A stretch of DNA of 64,000 nucleotides from Streptomyces coffeae (GTDB lineage: Bacteria; Actinomycetota; Actinomycetes; Streptomycetales; Streptomycetaceae). How positions within the stretch are numbered: the first letter of the stretch is position 1; each line of letters opens with the position of its first letter. Where the stretch lies: NCBI RefSeq assembly GCF_016741875.1, contig NZ_JAERRF010000004.1:310001-374000 (forward strand), written 5' to 3'. The position numbers and the translations under genes were made by a program. Positions 56,791 through 64,000 of the stretch are shown piece by piece. Below the pieces are notes generated by a model. The model was not told where the DNA came from. It saw nothing but the letters and a program-made list of their open reading frames with translations, and made no database searches.

Positions 56791-59191
56791 GATCGTCGGT
56801 GGTCGGGTCCGCGAGCTGGGCGACCCGGCCCGCATGCCGCTCCACCATCGCCTCGAAGGTCTGCCGGGCGGTGCGGCCATTGCCGAACGCCGGGCCCTTG
56901 GGGATCGCCGTGAAGTACTTCAGCAGCGCCTCGGCCGCGCCGTCGCCGATCCGGTACTCATGCTCCTCGGCCTGCTGCTCCACGATCCGCAGCAGCTCCT
57001 CGGGGGCGTAGTCGCCGAAGGTGATGGTGCGGGAGAACCGGGACGCCACACCGGGGTTGACGGACAGGAAGCGCTCCATCTCCACGGTGTACCCGGCGAC
57101 GATCACCACCACCGCCTCACGGTGGTCCTCCATCAGTTTCACCAGGGTGTCTATGGCCTCCCGGCCGAAGTCCCGCCCGGAGTCCTCGGGGGAGAGGGCG
57201 TACGCCTCGTCGATGAACAGCACCCCGCCGCGCGCCCGGTCGAACGCCTCCTGGGTGCGGATCGCCGTCGAGCCGATGTGCTCACCGACCAGATCCACCC
57301 GGGAGACCTCCACCAGATGGCCGCGCTCCAGGACCCCGAGCGAGGCCAGGATCTCGCCGTAGAGCCGGGCGACCGTGGTCTTGCCGGTGCCGGGGGAGCC
57401 GGTGAAGACCAGATGGCGGCGGACGGAGGCGGCCTTGAGCCCGGCCTGCTGACGGCGCCGTCCGACCTCGATCATGTCGGTGAGCGCCCGCACCTCGCGC
57501 TTGACGCTCTCCAGCCCCACCAGGGCGTCGAGTTCGCCCAGCACGGCCGTGGACGGACGGACCTCGACCGGCGGTTCGGCGGCGGGTACGGCGGTCTGGG
57601 TGGGGCGCGGCGCGGGAACGCCGCCCAGCAGCCCGGCCGTGGAGGTGACGGTCTCCCGCGCGGGCGAGGTGGCCGGGGGCAGCGCCAGGGCGGCCGGGGC
57701 GGAGGGGAGGGCCTTGGTCGCGCTCTCGTCGCTGGTGCAGTCCTCGACGACCGGGCCCTCCTCGGAGAACTCGAAACCGCCGCGGGCACACCGCTCGGTG
57801 CGGCACCGGGTCAGGGTGGTGCGGCAGCCGTCGATGATGTGGAAGCCGTAGCCGCCGCTGCCCGTCACCCGGCAGCCGTGGAAGGTGCCCCGGCCCTGGG
57901 CGGAGACGTAGAAACCGGCCTCGGTCGGCCCCGAGACCGTGGTGCGCTCCACGGTCGGATCGGCGCCCTTGGTGACGATCACCCCGGTCGAGGCGCCGTC
58001 GATGGTGCAGTTGGCGAGGGTGCCGCCGCTGCCGTGGTCACGGAACCACGCGCCCGTGGCCGCCTCCCGGATCCGGCAGTCGTCGAGCTGGGCGATGGCG
58101 CCGTCGCTCACCGACACCGCCGTGTTCCGCACCTGGGACAGATCGCTGTCCACGACGTCCACCCGGGAGCCGCGGTCCAGGACGAACAGCGCGTCGGGAA
58201 CGTCGCGCAGCCGGCACGAGTCGAGTACGGCGGTGGCACCGTCGCTCACCCACACCGCCGGATAGTCACCGGTGCTCTCGTGCAGCTCGCACTGGTTGGC
58301 GTCCACCCGGGTGCCCGGGTCCCACACCGAGAGGCCGTTGCGCCCGAACCGGCGCACCGTGGAGCGGGTGAGGGTGAGCACCGAACGCGACCGCAGGTCG
58401 ACCGCGTTCTCCGGGATGTCATGGATCTCGCAGTCGGCGAGGGTCAGCACCGCGTCGGTGTCCAGATTCACCCCGTCGGAGGTGGTGCGGTGCACCCGGC
58501 AGTCGGTGAGATGACCGGTCGCGCGCGCGGAGACCTGCACCCCCGCGCCCCGGATCTCGTACACCTCGCAGCCGACGGCCTCCAGCGAACTGCCCTCACC
58601 GGTCAGGGTGAGCCCGGCGCCCGAGGCGTGGTGGATCCGGCAGCGGTCCAGCCGGGGACGGCCGCCGCCGCGCACCGCCACCCCGGACTGCCCGGCCGCC
58701 ACCACCTCGCACTCCTCGAACACCCCGCCCGAGCCGTCCAGCACACTGACTCCGATGCCCGCGGGGTTGTCGACGGTGCAGCGGCGCACCGTGGGCCGGG
58801 CGCCGCCGCGTACCTCGATGCCGACCGCCGAGCGGGTCGCCACCCGCAGATCCATCAGCTCAGGGGTGCCGTCCTCGACCAGCAGCGCGGGGGCGGCGGC
58901 GTCCTGGCCCTCCACACACAGGTCCTGGACCACCGCGGAGGCTCCGATCGTCAGCGCGACGCCGTCGGCCGGGGCGATCCGCACCGATCCGCGCGAGGAG
59001 CCTTCGGGCCCGCGCAGGGTGACGGCCCGGCCCACCACCAGATTCTCGCGGTAGGTGCCGGGCGAGATGGAGAGGACATCGCCGTCGCCCGCGGCCTCCA
59101 GGGCCGCGGTGAGGGAGGCGTACTCTCCGGTGCGGCGCCGCCACCGCGACGTTCCGCTGTGTGTCACCTGGACGACCGAGCCCTGTGCCAT
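56750..59191 (-). CDS. Right-handed beta-helix protein fused to a CbbX/EccA-type AAA+ ATPase
   Basis: The 813-residue protein begins with a PL-6/NosD-like parallel beta-helix (about residues 40-490). Its many ~23-residue turns carry conserved Cys/Arg/Gly positions (RPTVRRCTVDNPAGIGVSV, GHLTDCRVHRTTSDGVNL). A Pro/Ala-rich linker (490-550) follows. Then comes a CbbX/SpoVK/EccA-like AAA+ module with Walker A GSPGTGKT (598-605), Walker B VLFIDEA (657-663), sensor VIVAGY and arginine finger Arg718 in ASRFS. No signal peptide is seen, so it is cytosolic. The helix may recognise a repetitive or glycan-like partner that the ATPase remodels. ATG 59191 is chosen by domain onset. Confidence 0.88.
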   Translation of the reverse strand: MAQGSVVQVTHSGTSRWRRRTGEYASLTAALEAAGDGDVLSISPGTYRENLVVGRAVTLRGPEGSSRGSVRIAPADGVALTIGASAVVQDLCVEGQDAAAPALLVEDGTPELMDLRVATRSAVGIEVRGGARPTVRRCTVDNPAGIGVSVLDGSGGVFEECEVVAAGQSGVAVRGGGRPRLDRCRIHHASGAGLTLTGEGSSLEAVGCEVYEIRGAGVQVSARATGHLTDCRVHRTTSDGVNLDTDAVLTLADCEIHDIPENAVDLRSRSVLTLTRSTVRRFGRNGLSVWDPGTRVDANQCELHESTGDYPAVWVSDGATAVLDSCRLRDVPDALFVLDRGSRVDVVDSDLSQVRNTAVSVSDGAIAQLDDCRIREAATGAWFRDHGSGGTLANCTIDGASTGVIVTKGADPTVERTTVSGPTEAGFYVSAQGRGTFHGCRVTGSGGYGFHIIDGCRTTLTRCRTERCARGGFEFSEEGPVVEDCTSDESATKALPSAPAALALPPATSPARETVTSTAGLLGGVPAPRPTQTAVPAAEPPVEVRPSTAVLGELDALVGLESVKREVRALTDMIEVGRRRQQAGLKAASVRRHLVFTGSPGTGKTTVARLYGEILASLGVLERGHLVEVSRVDLVGEHIGSTAIRTQEAFDRARGGVLFIDEAYALSPEDSGRDFGREAIDTLVKLMEDHREAVVVIVAGYTVEMERFLSVNPGVASRFSRTITFGDYAPEELLRIVEQQAEEHEYRIGDGAAEALLKYFTAIPKGPAFGNGRTARQTFEAMVERHAGRVAQLADPTTDDLTLLYPEDLPELI

Positions 59192-59395
59192 GGTGCTGTT
59201 GTGCCCCCACCTCGTGGTCAAGCCGGATGTGCGCGACTCGCGACTGTGGCGCTGCGCATGTGAATGCCCCACCGTAGCGTGCGTGGGGCGCGATGAGTTG
59301 ACCTCCCCATGAGGCCCGCGTGGACTTGGTGTCGTGATGACAAATCGTCTACGCGCGGCACACGGCGGCATCGGGCGCACGTCGATGCGGCGCGC

Positions 59396-59998
59396 TCAGC
59401 TGCCCGCGTCGGCCCGGCCCCAGTCCTGTCCGGCTCGGGCCCAGGCGGTGTCCCACTCCGCGTAACGCCGCCGCATCAGCCGCCATACGACCAGCCGCCG
59501 GGTGCCGTCCACCAGGCCGACGGTGACCGCGGTGGCGCCGATTCCGGCCAGCACCGCATGGGTGGCGGCGGTGGCCGTGTCCAGCGGGCGGCCGCGCGGA
59601 CGGCCGTGCTCATCGGTCCACAGATGGAACCGCTCACCGGGGTCGGCACCGGGGTGGGTGCCCAGCGGGCCCCGGTGCTTGCTGCCGTCCGGGCCGGTCC
59701 ACCGGGCGAAGACGCGGCGGTGGGCGTCCCGCGCGGAGGAGGTCTCGGGGTCGGAGTCCACGGGGGGATGGGGGAGCACCTTGACGACGGTGGCCAGTAT
59801 CAGATACCGCTGGGCGCGCTGCTCCCGCGCGGCCTTCACCAGGGCGTCATGGGCGATGGAGCCCGCCACGACACCGACGGTGGGGGCGACGGTCAGCATC
59901 AGCAGGACGGCGATCAGCGTGGCGGTGGCCTCCACGAGGTCGGTGCTGCGGCGCAGCGGATTGTGGCGCCAGCGCCAGAGTCCCCGGATCATCCTCAT
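59396..59998 (-). CDS. Rv1733c-family membrane protein
   Basis: This 200-residue protein has two membrane helices flanking a hydrophilic middle: MLTVAPTVGVVAGSIAH near residues 33-50 and VLAGIGATAVTVGLVDG near 150-166. The N-terminal LWRWRHNPLRRSTDLVEA block is the hallmark of the Rv1733c family. The middle has GxPxxxRFHLWTDEHG-like sequence (GERFHLWTDEHGRP). Rv1733c is a DosR-regulated dormancy antigen of M. tuberculosis; actinobacterial homologues are of unknown function. It is next to a DevS-like kinase and a universal stress protein. Confidence 0.85.
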   Translation of the reverse strand: MRMIRGLWRWRHNPLRRSTDLVEATATLIAVLLMLTVAPTVGVVAGSIAHDALVKAAREQRAQRYLILATVVKVLPHPPVDSDPETSSARDAHRRVFARWTGPDGSKHRGPLGTHPGADPGERFHLWTDEHGRPRGRPLDTATAATHAVLAGIGATAVTVGLVDGTRRLVVWRLMRRRYAEWDTAWARAGQDWGRADAGS

Positions 59999-60085
59999 AG
60001 GTCACACCCCCCTTCCCCGTCCGTAAATACCGTATGCCGGGCGGGATATGCGCGCATTCAGTGAAGAGAGAGCAATATCACGGGC

Positions 60086-62192
<2,107 letters not shown>

Positions 62193-63170
62193 TCAGTTCT
62201 GCGGAACCACCGCCACCGGGCAGTGCGCATGATGCAGTACGGCGTGGTTGACCGGACCGAGCTGCATTCCGAAGTGCCCCTGCCGCCGCCGGGCACCCAT
62301 GACCAGCAGATCGGCCCGGGCCGAGGCGTCCAGCAGCGCCTTGCGCGCCGGGGCCTCCACCGCGCGGTGTGTCACCGGCACCGGGGGCCGCCCGGCCGCG
62401 CCGCCCAGCGCCTCGGCCAGCAGACCGGTGGCGTGCCGGGCATGGTCCGCGCGCCCGTCGTGGCCGTCCCGCGCCGTATCGCGCCCCCGGCGCACGCCCT
62501 GGCCCTCACGCTCTTCACCGCGCCCCGCGCGGTGTTCCGCGCTGCGCGCCGCGCGCGGGCCGTGGTCGTCGGGGCCCGCGCAGCGCCAGGCGTGCACCGC
62601 CTCAAGCGCTCCGCCGCGCAGCCGCGCCTCGCGCAGCGCGAAGGCGACGGCGGGGGAGTGCGGCGGTACGCGTCCGGGCGCGCCCGGGGGCTCACGCTCG
62701 GCGATCCCCACGGCCACCCGGTGCACCCCGCCCCGTACGCTCTCCGCCCGGCCGCGCACCACGACCACCGGGCAGTGCGCGCGCGCCGCGATGCCCAGCC
62801 CCACCGAGCCCAGCAGCAGCGACGCCAACTCACCGCGTCCGTGCCATCCGACGACCACCGCCTCCGCGCTCTGCCCGGCCCGCAGCAGCGCGGTGACCGG
62901 GTCGTCGGTCACCAGGTCGGTCATCACCTTCAGCTCCGGTGCCCGGCGCCCGGCCCGTTCGGCCGCCGTGGCCAGCACCGTCTCACCGCGGAGCCGCTCG
63001 GTGGGCCGACCGGCGGACGACGCGGGCAGACAGCCCTCGTACCGCTCCCACAGTGAAGCGTGGACGATACGCAGCGGGGTCCCCCGCAGCGCGGCCATCC
63101 CGGCCGCCCAGTCCAGCGCGCCGGAGGCGCTGTCCGAACCGTCGACCCCGACGACCACGGGAAGTTCCAC
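62193..63170 (-). CDS. Tandem universal stress protein
   Basis: The 325-residue protein contains two USP domains. The first (1-150) starts VVVGVDGSDSASGALDWA and has the ATP-binding VGWHGRGELASLLLGSVGLGI with VVVV end strand. The second (150-325) ends in LLVMGARRRQGHFGMQLGPV and HHAHCPVAVVPQN, a partly diverged ATP motif. A charged His/Arg/Gly-rich insertion (about 215-255) interrupts the second domain. Such proteins are classic DosR-regulon members in mycobacteria, which fits the neighbouring DevS-like kinase. The GTG at 63170 has GAGAGG some distance upstream. Confidence 0.88.
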   Translation of the reverse strand: MELPVVVGVDGSDSASGALDWAAGMAALRGTPLRIVHASLWERYEGCLPASSAGRPTERLRGETVLATAAERAGRRAPELKVMTDLVTDDPVTALLRAGQSAEAVVVGWHGRGELASLLLGSVGLGIAARAHCPVVVVRGRAESVRGGVHRVAVGIAEREPPGAPGRVPPHSPAVAFALREARLRGGALEAVHAWRCAGPDDHGPRAARSAEHRAGRGEEREGQGVRRGRDTARDGHDGRADHARHATGLLAEALGGAAGRPPVPVTHRAVEAPARKALLDASARADLLVMGARRRQGHFGMQLGPVNHAVLHHAHCPVAVVPQN

Positions 63171-63306
63171 CCGTGCCCACCGCCTCTCATGTCAGCGCAT
63201 GGATGAGTTCTTTCCCTCGTGTCCCTGGAAAACGCGGGTAGCCGCGAAAAGCGCGCGAGCCCGGCCGCGGCGCTGCGGAGGAGCGGCCGGGTCCGCCCCG
63301 GCCGGG

Positions 63307-63732
63307 CTATCGCAGCCTCATCGCGAGAGTCACCACGGCGCCCACGGCCCCCGCGCTGACCGCGAACCGGTCGGTGACCAGCCGGGTCAGCCACAGCCCG
63401 CGGCCGCTGGTCGCGCCGTCCAGCCCCGGGAGGATCTGCGGGATGAGGTCCTCGGAGAAGCCGGGGCCGGAGTCGGAGATCCGGCACTCCAGCTCATCGC
63501 CCACCCGCCGCAGCAGCAGCGATCCGGTGCCGCCCGCGTGCTCGATGGCGTTGCTGGCGATCTCGTCGACGGCCAGGACGAAGTCTCCGCGCCGGGCCTC
63601 GCACAGCCCGGCCCAGGCCGCGCACTCCTCGACCTGCACCCGCAGCCGGGGCAGCTCGCCGGCGGTGAAACGGCGCTTCAGCAGGTGGTCTCCGGCTCGG
63701 TTGGCGGACCGACGACGAGGGTCGGCTAGCAC
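63307..63732 (-). CDS. RsbW/anti-sigma-like ATP-binding protein
   Basis: This 141-residue HATPase_c_2 protein has LAVDEIASNAIEHAGG (N-box with catalytic Glu), ECRISDSGPGF (G1) and TSGRGLWLTRLVTDRF (G2). It is complete and resembles anti-sigma-factor antagonists' kinases such as RsbW. No sigma factor or anti-anti-sigma gene is in view. GTG 63732 has GGGAGG six bases upstream. The third such orphan in this window. Confidence 0.88.
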   Translation of the reverse strand: MLADPRRRSANRAGDHLLKRRFTAGELPRLRVQVEECAAWAGLCEARRGDFVLAVDEIASNAIEHAGGTGSLLLRRVGDELECRISDSGPGFSEDLIPQILPGLDGATSGRGLWLTRLVTDRFAVSAGAVGAVVTLAMRLR

Positions 63733-63977
63733 CAGTGCCTCCCGTTTTGACGAGGACGAGCGACATCACAGGGTCGGTGAAGCAGCCGAGGGTAGGGCCG
63801 ATGGGCCGCCAACACCGTCGCCGATCAAAAATGACGTGTCCTATCGGAAACCTGACCGGAAATGGGTATAGGTGAGTCGAAAGCCGTTCACCGGCATACC
63901 GATCTGGATCAGACACCTCGTATACGCACGGTCACCGCCGAGGCGCGAGGCGGAAGCGGAGACGGCAGGGTGAGGTC

Positions 63978-64000
63978 ATGATGGGACTTCTCAGCGCGCT
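63978..64000 (+). CDS. Possible start of a gene cut by the window end
   Basis: Two consecutive ATG codons (63978 and 63981) preceded by GGTGAGG could begin a protein MMGLLSAL. Only seven codons are visible, so this is a guess. The 245 bases between here and 63732 are AT-richer around 63820-63870 and probably contain the divergent promoters; no confident -35/-10 pair was found. Confidence 0.3.

Noticed and set aside
63855..63900. Stress-sigma (SigB-type) promoter at GGGTAT 63864
   Set aside because: No GTTT-like -35 at 14-16 bases upstream on that strand.

Overview
The window is high-GC actinobacterial DNA, almost certainly a Streptomyces chromosome. GC-rich third codon positions, frequent GTG starts, closely packed genes and Streptomyces-typical families (DUF6421, DUF6986, DUF6332, DUF5134, HVDL-type leader peptide, F420/PPOX oxidoreductase, mycothiol-dependent isomerase family) all point there. 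No rRNA, tRNA, CRISPR array or secondary-metabolite core enzyme was found. A ~215 bp terminal-inverted-repeat element present twice hints at the S. violaceusniger/hygroscopicus group, but that is only recollection.

Region by region. 0.1-9.5 kb: FprA-like ferredoxin reductase, DUF305 lipoprotein divergent from an LVIVD-repeat secreted protein, TetR regulator, HAD hydrolase, RsbW-like ATPase, PAP2 phosphatase, M56-type metallopeptidase with DUF5134 partner, a small gene broken by an in-frame TGA, and a PPOX/F420 enzyme. 9.5-13.8 kb: a degenerate integrated element inside the 3' end of a VOC-family gene. It carries a truncated DUF2637 (Spd-like) gene, an XRE regulator, a resolvase-fold protein without catalytic serine, a WH...FVHH-domain protein and a small Cys-motif protein; a 3' VOC fragment is left on the other side. 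13.8-26 kb: glycerophosphodiesterase, the DUF6421-SDR-threonine-aldolase operon, PlsC-like acyltransferase, thioredoxin, leader peptide plus flavin reductase, EtfBA, DUF6986 enzyme, MITE copy 1, and membrane proteins.

26-35 kb: a lipoprotein, LacI regulator and ROK sugar kinase, followed by a secreted GH27 alpha-galactosidase divergent from a three-gene ABC sugar importer: a galactoside uptake and use locus. 35-44.5 kb: kinase-NUDIX fusion, M20 dipeptidase, geranylgeranyl-reductase-family flavoprotein, a NarL-type two-component pair with a palindrome upstream, and DUF2797, DUF6332 and DUF4442 genes. 44.5-50 kb: MFS transporter divergent from a ROK regulator, then a TetR-cupin-DUF4865-phosphotriesterase operon whose last gene is frameshifted, followed by MITE copy 2.

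50-64 kb: RsbW-like ATPase, Cds1-type PLP enzyme, SRPBCC protein, DeoR regulator, an 828-residue multi-spanning protein with a serine-hydrolase elbow, convergent with a beta-helix/AAA+ fusion. A dormancy-flavoured block follows (Rv1733c-family protein, DevS-like two-GAF kinase, tandem universal stress protein, another RsbW-like ATPase). The most interesting items are the VOC-gene element and its cargo, the beta-helix/AAA+ fusion with its membrane hydrolase neighbour, the coupled DUF6421 operon, and the MITE pair whose ends supply stop codons.
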